The notes below the pieces were generated by a model. The model searched no databases and was not told the DNA's origin. It worked only from the letters and a program-made list of their open reading frames with translations. Of a DNA stretch of 64,000 bases, positions 1 through 7,914 are shown piece after piece. The DNA lies in contig JADJWD010000004.1 in NCBI GenBank assembly GCA_016716535.1, positions 62,001-126,000 of the forward strand, in the 5' to 3' direction. Each line of letters begins with the position of its first letter. The first letter of the stretch is position 1. This DNA is from Betaproteobacteria bacterium. GTDB taxonomy: Bacteria > Pseudomonadota > Gammaproteobacteria > Burkholderiales > Burkholderiaceae_C. The translations under genes and the position numbers were made by a program.

Positions 1-1
1 C

Positions 2-361
2 GGCGAGGTCAGCGTCGACAGCGAGGCGGCCGGCACGCCCGACGCGCCGCTGGCGCTGTCGGTGATCGGCCCGGGCGAGATCATCGGCGAGATGGCGCTG
101 CTGGACGGCGCGCCGCGTGCGGTGAGTTGCACCGCGGTGAGCGCGGTGCTGGCCGCGGGCCTGTCGCGCAGCGGCCTGGCGGCGCTGATGGCCGCGCATC
201 CGGTCGTCGCGGCCAAGCTCGTCGTGGTGCTCGCCACGCGCATCGCTGACCGCCTGCGCGCGGTGAGCCAGCAGGTGCAGGTCTACGCCCAACTCGCCGC
301 CGACAGCCACGAGGAGCTGGCGCGCATCCGCAGCGCGGTGCAGCGCACGGGGACGAGGTAG
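2..361 (+). CDS. cNMP-binding domain protein, 3' part
   Basis: The frame enters from the left edge, so the start lies outside the window. The visible 119 residues hold the second half of a Crp-type cyclic-nucleotide-binding beta-roll. GEMALLDGAPRAV matches the phosphate-binding cassette, including its Glu and Arg, so nucleotide binding looks possible. A long helix follows (AAKLVVVLATRIADRLRAVS) and the protein ends soon after, with no winged helix-turn-helix. It is therefore probably a cNMP sensor domain at the C-terminus of another protein, or a stand-alone sensor, and not a classical Crp/Fnr transcription factor. It converges with the gentisate dioxygenase gene. Confidence 0.8.
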   Translation, partial: GEVSVDSEAAGTPDAPLALSVIGPGEIIGEMALLDGAPRAVSCTAVSAVLAAGLSRSGLAALMAAHPVVAAKLVVVLATRIADRLRAVSQQVQVYAQLAADSHEELARIRSAVQRTGTR

Positions 362-365
362 GCGA

Positions 366-380
366 CCCCCGAATTCGGGG
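366..380. terminator. short GC palindrome between convergent genes
   Basis: A 14-bp perfect palindrome (CCCC-GAATTC-GGGG) fills the 30-bp gap between two convergent stop codons. There is no T-run, so a terminator role is inferred from position only. Confidence 0.35.
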
Positions 381-391
381 TGGGCGCTGCC

Positions 392-1429
392 CTAACCCCT
401 CACCTCATACACCCCGAGCTTGCGGTGCAGCGGCGCCTCGTCGGCGACGAAGACGAACGCCGGTGCCGATGACGAGCGGTTGCGCAGCACCACCGCCTCG
501 TAGCCCGGCGCGCAGCAGGTGTCGGCTTCGGCAAGCGTGAACGACTTGCCGGCCACCTTCACCTCGGCGCCACCCTCGACGACGTGGAAGACGCTCGCCG
601 GGCTGCGCGCCGGCAGCGCCAGCGTCTGCCCCGGGCGCAGCATCAGCGCGTAGAACCCGAGGATGGCGAGCGCGTCGCCGCCGGTCTCGGGGTTCAGGTA
701 CGTGACCGTCACGCTCTCGAGGTCGGGCTGGTCGGCGGCCAGCGACGAAAGCGCCGCCTTCACCTCGGCCCACGGGTAGCGCAGCAGCGGATAGGCCCTC
801 TTCGTGCGCTCGAACACCGGCGTCGGCGCGACGCCGGCGCGAAGGTGGCTGCGCTCGCCGTGCGCGGCCTGCTGCGCCTGGCGCTGGCCGGTGACGTGGT
901 AGCTCGCTTCGAGGTAGTAGACGAGCGGCAGATCGAGCACGTCGAGCCAGACGACGGGCTGGTCGCCGTCGTGGCCGTGTTCGTGCCACAGCCCCGTCGG
1001 CGTGAGGATCAGGTCGCCGCGGTGCATCACGCACTTCTCGCCTTCGACCGTCGTCCACGCGCCCTCGCCTTCGACGACCATGCGCACGGCGTTCGGCGTG
1101 TGCCGGTGCGATGGCGCCCACTCGCCCGGCAGCAGCAGCTGCATGCCGAGGTAGATCGCACTGGAGGCCTGCATCTTCTCGAGCGTATGGCCGGGGTTCG
1201 CGAGCACGAGCACGCGCCGCTCGGCCTTCTCGATTGGCGTCAGCTCGCCGGCGCGCAGCAAGAGCGGCTTCAGCGCCGCGTACGACCAGGCGGTCGGCAC
1301 CGTGCGCGGCTGCGGCTTCGCCGCCGGCATCACCGCGCGCAGGCTCGGCCACAACGGCACGAGGTTCAAGGCGCGCAGCGCCGCGACGTAGTCGGCGGGC
1401 AGATCTTCGAGGCGGCCGAGGTCGCTCAT
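392..1429 (-). CDS. gentisate 1,2-dioxygenase (bicupin)
   Basis: Cleaves the ring of gentisate to maleylpyruvate using Fe(II). The protein has 345 residues, the usual family length, and two cupin halves. The N-terminal cupin keeps the metal-binding pattern: HRHTPNAVRMVVEGEGAW (about residues 108-125) supplies two His, and LWHEHGHDG further on supplies the third. The C-terminal cupin (about residues 255-340) lacks a clear His set, as is normal in this family. It lies 64 bp downstream of the 3-hydroxybenzoate 6-hydroxylase gene on the same strand and probably shares its mRNA. Maleylpyruvate isomerase and fumarylpyruvate hydrolase genes are not next to it. Confidence 0.9.
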   Translation of the reverse strand: MSDLGRLEDLPADYVAALRALNLVPLWPSLRAVMPAAKPQPRTVPTAWSYAALKPLLLRAGELTPIEKAERRVLVLANPGHTLEKMQASSAIYLGMQLLLPGEWAPSHRHTPNAVRMVVEGEGAWTTVEGEKCVMHRGDLILTPTGLWHEHGHDGDQPVVWLDVLDLPLVYYLEASYHVTGQRQAQQAAHGERSHLRAGVAPTPVFERTKRAYPLLRYPWAEVKAALSSLAADQPDLESVTVTYLNPETGGDALAILGFYALMLRPGQTLALPARSPASVFHVVEGGAEVKVAGKSFTLAEADTCCAPGYEAVVLRNRSSSAPAFVFVADEAPLHRKLGVYEVRG

Positions 1430-1493
1430 GCGGTTCTCCTTCGGGGTTCAGGGCGCGGGTGAGTCGTTGGCGAGGCGTCGGTACGGCGCCTGT

Positions 1494-2696
1494 TCAGTCC
1501 GCCGCCAGGCAGTTGCCGACCTTCCAGCCGTACAGCCACTCCAGCGCATCGTAGAAGCGTTCGGGCGTGCGCCCGCGCCACAGGTCGTTGCGCACGAGCC
1601 GCTCGACGCCCTTGGCGTGGTAGATGCGCCCCATCTCGCGCGAGCTGAGCACGATGCGCGCCGTGCGCGCGATGCGCGAGCGCTGGTACAGCGCCAGCGC
1701 CGGCGCCCAGTCGTTGCCGTGCACACGCAGCGCCTCGCCGAGCGTCACCGCGTCTTCCATCGCCATGCAGGCGCCCTGCGCCATGTATTGCGTCGTCGGG
1801 TGCGCGGCGTCGCCGAGCAGCGTCGCGCGGCCGAAGGTCCAGTTGGGAATCGGCTCGCGGTCGGCGGTGGCCCAGCGCTTCCAGCTCTTCGGCAGGTCGA
1901 TCAACTGCCGCGGCCTGGCATGGATGCCCTGGAAGTAGCTTTGCACCTCCTCGCGGCTGCCCTCGCTGACGCCCCACTGCTCGGCTTCGCGGCTGTGGAA
2001 CGTGACGACGACGTTGTACTGCTCGCCGCCGCGCAGCGGGTAATGCACCAGATGGCAGTTCGGGCCGACCCAGATGCTGGCGGCGTTCCACTGCAGATCG
2101 ACCGGGAAGTCCTTCTTGTCGACGACGGCGCGGTAGACGACGTGGCCGGTGACGCGCGCCGGGTCGCCGACGTACTGCTCGCGCACGACCGACTTCACGC
2201 CGTCGGCGCCGACGAGCGCCTGGCCGTGGTGGGCGCGGCCGTGCTGGTCGATCACCGTGACGCGGCCATCCTGCTGCTCGACGTGCGTGACGCGCGTCGA
2301 GGTGTGGAACTCGACGTGGCCCGATTCCTCGGCGCCTTCGAGCAGCGACTTGTGCACGTCGACGCGGTGGATCACCGCGTACGGGTTGCCGAAGCGCGCG
2401 CGGAAGGCTTCGCCGGTGGGGATGCGGCCAACGCAGTACTCGTCGAGCGCGTCGTGCATCACCATGCAGTCGGTGTAGACGGCGCGGCCGCGCGCGCGCT
2501 CGCCGACGCCCAGTGCATCGAAGGCCGAGAACGCGTTGGGCCCGAGCTGGATGCCGGCGCCGATCTCGCCGATCTCGGGCGACTGCTCGAGCACCGTCAC
2601 CGCGAAGCCGCGCTTGACGAGCGCCAGCGCCGCCGCGAGGCCGCCAATGCCGCCGCCGGCGACGAGCACGGGAAGGGTCGAGGTCGCTGCCGTCAT
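1494..2696 (-). CDS. 3-hydroxybenzoate 6-monooxygenase (FAD)
   Basis: Flavoprotein monooxygenase of 400 residues, of the salicylate hydroxylase-like class A group. The Rossmann FAD motif VLVAGGGIGGLAAALALVKR sits at residues 9-28. LVGADGVKSVVREQ is the DG motif, and LLGDAAHPTTQYMAQGACMA is the second FAD motif near residue 290. With gentisate dioxygenase immediately downstream, the likely reaction is para-hydroxylation of 3-hydroxybenzoate to gentisate. Salicylate 5-hydroxylation is the alternative, but known salicylate 5-hydroxylases are multicomponent Rieske enzymes. A perfect palindrome about 50 bp upstream suggests repressor control. Confidence 0.87.
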   Translation of the reverse strand: MTAATSTLPVLVAGGGIGGLAAALALVKRGFAVTVLEQSPEIGEIGAGIQLGPNAFSAFDALGVGERARGRAVYTDCMVMHDALDEYCVGRIPTGEAFRARFGNPYAVIHRVDVHKSLLEGAEESGHVEFHTSTRVTHVEQQDGRVTVIDQHGRAHHGQALVGADGVKSVVREQYVGDPARVTGHVVYRAVVDKKDFPVDLQWNAASIWVGPNCHLVHYPLRGGEQYNVVVTFHSREAEQWGVSEGSREEVQSYFQGIHARPRQLIDLPKSWKRWATADREPIPNWTFGRATLLGDAAHPTTQYMAQGACMAMEDAVTLGEALRVHGNDWAPALALYQRSRIARTARIVLSSREMGRIYHAKGVERLVRNDLWRGRTPERFYDALEWLYGWKVGNCLAAD

Positions 2697-2746
2697 CGGC
2701 GTGTCTCCTGGGTGCGAGCCGCCGTCCGGCCTGCTCGGCGTTTTTT

Positions 2747-2762
2747 AATCAGCATGCTGATT
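2747..2762. promoter_or_regulatory. 16-bp perfect palindrome, probable MarR-type operator
   Basis: AATCAGCATGCTGATT is a perfect inverted repeat in the 134-bp gap between the hydroxylase start (2696) and the polA stop (2831). It is AT-rich against a very GC-rich background and lies about 50 bp upstream of the hydroxylase ATG, where it would overlap the promoter. Operators with an ATCAGCATGCTGAT-like core are typical of MarR-family regulators of aromatic catabolism. The regulator gene is not visible in the window. Confidence 0.65.
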
Positions 2763-2830
2763 GTTGAGAGTCTAAGGGTCAGGGCGGCGAACGGCAAGCC
2801 GAACAGTCGAACGACAGCCGAGCGACAACG

Positions 2831-5626
2831 TCAGTGCGCCCGGTCCCAGTTCGGCCCGACGCCCACCTCGGCGAGCAGCGGCACCTTCAACGCCGCGACG
2901 CCGGCCATCAGCCGCGGCACCGCCTCGCGTGCCCAGTCGAGCTCGGCCTCGGGCACCTCGAAGACGAGTTCGTCGTGCACCTGCATCACCATCGCGGTGG
3001 CCTTCCTCTCGCGGTCGAACTCGGCCTGCACGGCGATCATCGCCAGCTTGATCAGGTCGGCCGCGGTGCCCTGCATCGGCGCGTTGATCGCCTGCCGCTC
3101 GGCGCCGGCGCGGCGCGGGCCGCTGCCGCCGTTGATCTCCGGCAGCCAGACGCGGCGACCGAACAGCGTCTCGACGTAGCCGAGCTCGGCGGCGCGCCGC
3201 TTCGTCTCGTCCATGTAGCGCTTGACGCCGGCAAAGCGCGCGAAGTAGCGGTCGATGTAGTCGCGCGCCGCCTTCTGCTCGATGCCGAGGTTGCTGGCAA
3301 GACCGAACGCGCCCATGCCGTAGATGAGCCCGAAGTTGATCACCTTGGCATACCGGCGCTGCTCGGGCGTCACCTCGCCCACCGGGGAGCCGAAGACCTC
3401 GCTGGCGGTGGCGCGGTGCACGTCCACACCTTCGGCGAACGCGCGCAAGAGGCCCGGGTCCTCGCTGATGTGCGCCATCAGGCGCAGCTCGATCTGCGAG
3501 TAGTCGGCGCTCATGATCACGTGCCCGGGCGGCGCGACGAAGGCCTCGCGCACGCGCCGCCCCTCGGGCGTGCGGATGGGGATGTTCTGCAGGTTCGGCT
3601 CGTTGCTCGAAAGACGCCCCGTCACCGCCACCGCCTGCGCGTAGTTGGTGTGCACGCGGCCGGTCGCGGGGTTCACCATCGCCGGCAGCTTGTCGGTGTA
3701 GGTGCCCTTGAGCTTGGCGAGGCTGCGGTGGTCGAGGATGCGCGCCGGCAGCGGGTAGTCCTTCGCCAGCTCGGCGAGCACGTCCTCGTCGGTGGAGGGC
3801 GCGCCGCTGGCGGTCTTGCGCTTGACCGGCAGGCCGAGCTTGCCGAACAGGATCTCGCCGATCTGCTTGGGGCTGCCGAGGTTGAACGGCTGACCGGCGA
3901 TCGCATAGGCCTCCTGCTCGAGCTGCACCATGCGCTCGGCGAGGTCGCGGCTTTGCGCCGCCAGCACAGCGGCGTCGATCAGCACGCCGCGGCGCTCGAT
4001 GCGCTGCAGGATCACCGACACCGGCAGCTCGATCGCCTCGTAGACGTGGCGCATGCCGGGTGCGGCTTCGAGCTGCGGCCACAGCACGTCGTGCACGTGC
4101 AGGCACATCTCGCTGTCTTCGCCCGAGTACTCGGTGGCGCGCGCGAGATCGACTTGCGCGAACGGGATCTGGCTCGCGCCCTTGCCGCACACGTCCTCGT
4201 AACTCAGGCCCTGGCGGCCGAGGTGCCGCTCGGCGAGGCTCTCGAGGCTGTGTGCCTTGTGCGCCTCGAGCACGTAGCTTTGCAGCAGCGTGTCGTGCCG
4301 CACGCCTGCCAGCGCGACGCCGTGGTTGGCGAGGACGTGGCGGTCGTACTTCGTGTTCTGGCCGATCTTGGCGCGCATCTCGTCTTCGAGCCAGGGCTTC
4401 AAGCGCGCGAGCACCGTCTGCAGCGACAACTGCTCGGGCGCGCCGGGGTAGTTGTGCGCCACCGGCACGTAGGCGGCGCGCCCCGGCTCGACGGCGAAGC
4501 TGATGCCGACGATGTGCGCGCGCATCGGGTCGAGCGAATCGGTCTCGGTGTCGAAGGCGACGAGCGGCGCGGCCAGGAGGCGCTCGAGCCAGGCGTCGAG
4601 GCGTTCTGGCGTCGTCACGGTTTCGTATTCGCGGGCGATCGCCCGCGGCGGCGGCGCGGGGCGCGGCGCAGTCGTCGGTGCGCTCGTCGATGCACTCGCC
4701 GGTTTGGCCGTCGAGACCGATGCCGGCGGCGCGCTCACGCCCGCGTCGCCCTCCGGCTCGAGTTCCTTCAGCCACGTGCGAAAACCGAAGCGCCCATAGA
4801 ACTCCGCGAGCCCCGCGCGGTCCGGCTCGCGCAGGCCCAGCGCATCGAGCGCCGGCCAGCCGGGCACGTGCGCCGAAAGATCGCAGTCGGTGCGCACAGT
4901 GACGAGCCGCTGGCCCATCGGCAGCCAGTCGAGCGCGCGGCGCAGGTTCTCGCCGACGACACCCTTGATGCCGCCCGCCGCGGCGACGATGCCGTCCAGC
5001 GTGCCGTGTTCCTGCAAGAGCTTGACAGCAGTCTTCGGGCCGACCTTGTCGACGCCGGGCACGTTGTCGACCGTGTCGCCGATCAGCGTCAGGTAGTCGA
5101 CGATGCGCTCGGGCGGCACGCCGAACTTCTCCTGCACGCCCTCGACGGTGAGCCGCTCGGGCGGCTTGGCCATCGTGTTGATCAGGCTCACCGCCGGCGT
5201 GACGAGCTGCGCGAGGTCCTTGTCGCCGGTGGAGACGAGCACGCGGTGGCCCTCGGCGGCGGCCAGGCGCGCGAGCGTGCCGATGACGTCGTCGGCCTCG
5301 ATGCCGGGCACTTCGAGCACCGGCCAGCCGAGCAGGCGCACGACCTCGTGGATCGGCTCGATCTGCTGCACCAGCGGCTCGGGCATCGGCGAGCGGTGCG
5401 CCTTGTACTCGGGGTACCACTCGTCGCGGAAGGTCTTGCCCGGCGCGTCGAACACACACGCGGCATGCGCGGCCGGGAAGCGCCCGCGCAACCACTTCAT
5501 CATCGCGACGACGCCGTGCAGCGCGCCGGTCGGGAAGCCGTCGGGCGAGCGCAGGTCGGGCAGTGCGTGGTAGGCGCGGTACAGGTAGCTGGAGCCGTCG
5601 ACCAGCAGCACGAACTTGTCTTGCAT
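2831..5626 (-). CDS. polA: DNA polymerase I
   Basis: Fills gaps in DNA repair and Okazaki fragment maturation. It has 931 residues, family length, with three domains. The 5'-3' exonuclease/flap domain is about residues 1-290 (LVDGSSYLYRAYHALPDL at the N-terminus). The 3'-5' proofreading domain contains FDTETDSL near residue 360 with its catalytic acidic residues, so proofreading should be active. The polymerase domain shows motif A (SADYSQIELRLMAH), motif B (RRYAKVINFGLIYGMGAFGL) and motif C (MQVHDELVFEV). A Pro/Ala/Ser/Thr-rich linker near residues 295-335 separates the first two domains. It is divergent from the DUF2782 gene across 75 bp. Confidence 0.97.
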   Translation of the reverse strand: MQDKFVLLVDGSSYLYRAYHALPDLRSPDGFPTGALHGVVAMMKWLRGRFPAAHAACVFDAPGKTFRDEWYPEYKAHRSPMPEPLVQQIEPIHEVVRLLGWPVLEVPGIEADDVIGTLARLAAAEGHRVLVSTGDKDLAQLVTPAVSLINTMAKPPERLTVEGVQEKFGVPPERIVDYLTLIGDTVDNVPGVDKVGPKTAVKLLQEHGTLDGIVAAAGGIKGVVGENLRRALDWLPMGQRLVTVRTDCDLSAHVPGWPALDALGLREPDRAGLAEFYGRFGFRTWLKELEPEGDAGVSAPPASVSTAKPASASTSAPTTAPRPAPPPRAIAREYETVTTPERLDAWLERLLAAPLVAFDTETDSLDPMRAHIVGISFAVEPGRAAYVPVAHNYPGAPEQLSLQTVLARLKPWLEDEMRAKIGQNTKYDRHVLANHGVALAGVRHDTLLQSYVLEAHKAHSLESLAERHLGRQGLSYEDVCGKGASQIPFAQVDLARATEYSGEDSEMCLHVHDVLWPQLEAAPGMRHVYEAIELPVSVILQRIERRGVLIDAAVLAAQSRDLAERMVQLEQEAYAIAGQPFNLGSPKQIGEILFGKLGLPVKRKTASGAPSTDEDVLAELAKDYPLPARILDHRSLAKLKGTYTDKLPAMVNPATGRVHTNYAQAVAVTGRLSSNEPNLQNIPIRTPEGRRVREAFVAPPGHVIMSADYSQIELRLMAHISEDPGLLRAFAEGVDVHRATASEVFGSPVGEVTPEQRRYAKVINFGLIYGMGAFGLASNLGIEQKAARDYIDRYFARFAGVKRYMDETKRRAAELGYVETLFGRRVWLPEINGGSGPRRAGAERQAINAPMQGTAADLIKLAMIAVQAEFDRERKATAMVMQVHDELVFEVPEAELDWAREAVPRLMAGVAALKVPLLAEVGVGPNWDRAH

Positions 5627-5688
5627 GCGGGCATTCTCGCGCGCGCGACGCGGGCATTCGGTGCAGCGTCGTCGAAGAGGCCGCTGCT

Positions 5689-5694
5689 TAGAAT
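5689..5694 (+). promoter_or_regulatory. -10 box TAGAAT for the DUF2782-thrB unit
   Basis: TAGAAT lies so that transcription would begin at or one base before the ATG at 5702, which would make the mRNA leaderless. No convincing -35 element is seen. Similar -10-like boxes stand before guaC, rpmB and tRNA-Leu. Confidence 0.4.
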
Positions 5695-5701
5695 GGCGCG
5701 C

Positions 5702-6046
5702 ATGATCGCCGCTCGGGTCGCCCGCGTCACTGCACTCGCTGCCTGGGCAGGCGCATGCGCCCTGCCCTCGGCGGTGCTGGCCGCGCCGCCGACCACCGCC
5801 ACCCCGCTGGCGGCTGCCGCGTCAGCGCCGGCCAAGCCCCGCGCCGCCTCAGGCGTGCGTGTCATCGAAGACGACCGCGTGCGCATCGAGGAGACGCGCC
5901 TGCGCGGGCGCTTGCAGCGCGTGACCGTGGCGCCGAAGGACGGCGCGCTCGCGCCCTACGAGATCAACGTCGGTGCCGGCGGCCGCGACCCCTCGCAGGA
6001 CAAGAGCGCCGCCGGCCAGCGTGTCTGGTCGGTGCTGCGGTTCTGA
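5702..6046 (+). CDS. DUF2782-family periplasmic protein
   Basis: A 114-residue protein with an N-terminal signal peptide (Arg-rich start, hydrophobic core ALAAWAGACALPSAVLA, then AAPP). The Ala/Pro-rich linker is followed by the conserved core RVIEDDRVRIEETRLRGR, which identifies the DUF2782 family. Function is unknown; in beta- and gammaproteobacteria this family often sits between polA and the homoserine kinase gene, as here. The ATG at 5702 is preferred over 5693 because 5693 lies inside the apparent -10 box. Confidence 0.75.
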   Translation: MIAARVARVTALAAWAGACALPSAVLAAPPTTATPLAAAASAPAKPRAASGVRVIEDDRVRIEETRLRGRLQRVTVAPKDGALAPYEINVGAGGRDPSQDKSAAGQRVWSVLRF

Positions 6047-6077
6047 AGCGGCGGCAGGGGGAGCGGCAGCACCGTCC

Positions 6078-7055
6078 ATGGCCGTCTACACCGAGGTCGG
6101 CTTCGACGCCGCAGCCGCCCTGTTCACGCGCCTGGGTCTGGGTCGCCTGACCGACCTGCAAGGCATCCAGAGCGGCATCGAGAACACCAACTACTACGCC
6201 GCCAGCGAGCGCGGCCAATGGGTGCTGACGCTGTTCGAGCGGCTGACGCGCGCCGAGCTGCCGTACTACCTGCACCTGATGCGGCACCTGGCCACCGCCG
6301 GCATCCCGGTGCCGGCACCGCAGGCCGATGGCCGCGGCGAGTTGCTGCACGAACTGGCCGGCAAGCCCGCGGCGGTGGCGACAAGGCTGCCGGGCAGCCA
6401 CCGCCTCGCGCCGACCGCGACACACTGCGTGCAGGTCGGCGCGATGCTGGCGCGCCTGCACGTCGCCGGCGCGTCGTTCTCGATGCAGCAGCCGCACCTG
6501 CGGGGCCTGGCCTGGTGGCGCGAGACGGTGCCGGTGGTGCTGCCGCATCTGCAAGCCGAGGAACCCGCGCGCGCCGCGCTGCTGCGCGACGAGCTTGCGT
6601 TCCACGAGCAGTGGGCCGCGTCGGCCGCCGGCGCGGCGCTGCCGCGCGGGCCGATTCACGCCGACCTCTTCCGCGACAACGTGATGTTCGACGACACCGC
6701 CGGCGACGACCGCCTGTGCGGCTTCTTCGACTTCTACTTCGCCGGCACCGACGCGCTGCTGTTCGACATCGCCGTATGCCTGAACGACTGGTGCTGCGAT
6801 CTCGACACCGGGCGGCTGGACGAAACACGCGCCGAGGCCTTCGTCGCCGCCTACGCCGCCGTGCGGCCGCTCGTGCCGGCCGAGCGGCGGCTGATGCCGG
6901 CGCTGCTGCGCGCCGCGGCGCTGCGCTTCTGGCTCTCGCGGCTGTGGGACTGGCACCTGCCGCGCCCGGCGGCGCTGCTGGCGCCGAAGGATCCGCACCA
7001 CTTCGAGCGCGTGCTGCGCGAACGCATCGCCACGCCGTGGCATCCGCCGACCTGA
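6078..7055 (+). CDS. thrB: homoserine kinase, APH-fold type
   Basis: Phosphorylates L-homoserine in threonine biosynthesis. It has 325 residues and belongs to the aminoglycoside phosphotransferase-fold ThrB of Pseudomonas and Burkholderiales, not the GHMP kinase of enteric bacteria. Signature regions are GIENTNYYAAS near residue 35, the catalytic loop GPIHADLFRDNVMFDD near residue 195, and GFFDFYFAGTDALLFDIAVC with the metal-binding Asp. The ATG at 6078 starts MAVYTEVGF, the usual N-terminus, and lies 31 bp after the DUF2782 stop, so the two are probably cotranscribed. Confidence 0.93.
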   Translation: MAVYTEVGFDAAAALFTRLGLGRLTDLQGIQSGIENTNYYAASERGQWVLTLFERLTRAELPYYLHLMRHLATAGIPVPAPQADGRGELLHELAGKPAAVATRLPGSHRLAPTATHCVQVGAMLARLHVAGASFSMQQPHLRGLAWWRETVPVVLPHLQAEEPARAALLRDELAFHEQWAASAAGAALPRGPIHADLFRDNVMFDDTAGDDRLCGFFDFYFAGTDALLFDIAVCLNDWCCDLDTGRLDETRAEAFVAAYAAVRPLVPAERRLMPALLRAAALRFWLSRLWDWHLPRPAALLAPKDPHHFERVLRERIATPWHPPT

Positions 7056-7080
7056 CACACCCCCGAAGAAGAACCGCCGC

Positions 7081-7914
7081 ATGGCCCTGCAACTGAAAAC
7101 GGTCTCGCTGGCACACGGCCCGCGCTGGGTGGCCGACGGCTTTCGCGCCTTCGCGCGCCGGCCGCTGGCGCTGGGCCTCTTGTTCCTGCTGTTCCTGGCC
7201 GCCAGCACGCTGGTGGCGGCGTTGCTCCCGTTTGTCGGCGGGCTGGTGCAGCTGATGGCGCTGCCGATGCTGTCGCTCGGCTACATGGTCGCCACGCAGT
7301 CGGCGCTGCTCGGCGGGCCGGTGCACCCGGGGCAGTTCATCGAGCCGCTGCGTAGCGACGCGACGCGCCGGCGCTCGCTGCTCGTGCTGTGTGCCAGCTA
7401 CGGCGTGCTGGCGTTCGCGCTTCTGATGTTGTGCGCCTGGGTCTCCGACGACGCGCTGACGCGGCTGCAGATGCTGGTGGCGCGCGGCGACACGACGCGC
7501 GCCGAAGTCGATGCGCTGCTCGACGAGCCGGGCGTCACTCAGGCCGCCTGGCTGCTGGGCATCTTCGGCACGTTGCTGTCGGTGCCGTACTGGTTCGCGC
7601 CGGCGCTCGTGCACTGGGGCGGCCAGGGCATCGGGCAGGCGCTGTTTTCCAGCGCGCTGGCGCTGTGGCGCAACAAGGGCGCGTTCACGACCTTCATCGC
7701 CACCTGGGTGGCGGTGGTCGCGTTGTCGAGCATCGCGCTGTCGATGCTGCTGGCCGCGCTCGGCGCAGCGCGCGTGGCCGGCATGCTGCTGATGCCGCTG
7801 GCGCTGCTGTTCAGCAGCGTGTTCTACGTCTCGCAGCTGTTCGCGTTCAACGACAACTTCGGCGGCGCCGGCGCGCCGGCCGAGGAGCCGACGGGGCCGG
7901 GGGCGGCGGGTTAG
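7081..7914 (+). CDS. BPSS1780-family integral membrane protein
   Basis: A 277-residue protein with several hydrophobic segments: about residues 30-60 (ALGLLFLLFLAASTLVAALL), 62-80, 95-115, 155-170 and 205-255. The opening (LKTVSLAHGPRWVADGFRAF) is typical of the Burkholderiales family annotated BPSS1780, whose function is unknown. It follows thrB by 25 bp and converges with uvrD, the two stop codons overlapping within 4 bp at 7911-7914. Confidence 0.8.
   Translation: MALQLKTVSLAHGPRWVADGFRAFARRPLALGLLFLLFLAASTLVAALLPFVGGLVQLMALPMLSLGYMVATQSALLGGPVHPGQFIEPLRSDATRRRSLLVLCASYGVLAFALLMLCAWVSDDALTRLQMLVARGDTTRAEVDALLDEPGVTQAAWLLGIFGTLLSVPYWFAPALVHWGGQGIGQALFSSALALWRNKGAFTTFIATWVAVVALSSIALSMLLAALGAARVAGMLLMPLALLFSSVFYVSQLFAFNDNFGGAGAPAEEPTGPGAAG

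Noticed and set aside
2834..6046. 1070-codon open frame opposite polA
   Set aside because: It is antisense to a perfect polA. Only its 3' end (from 5702) is a real gene; the rest is a GC-rich shadow frame.
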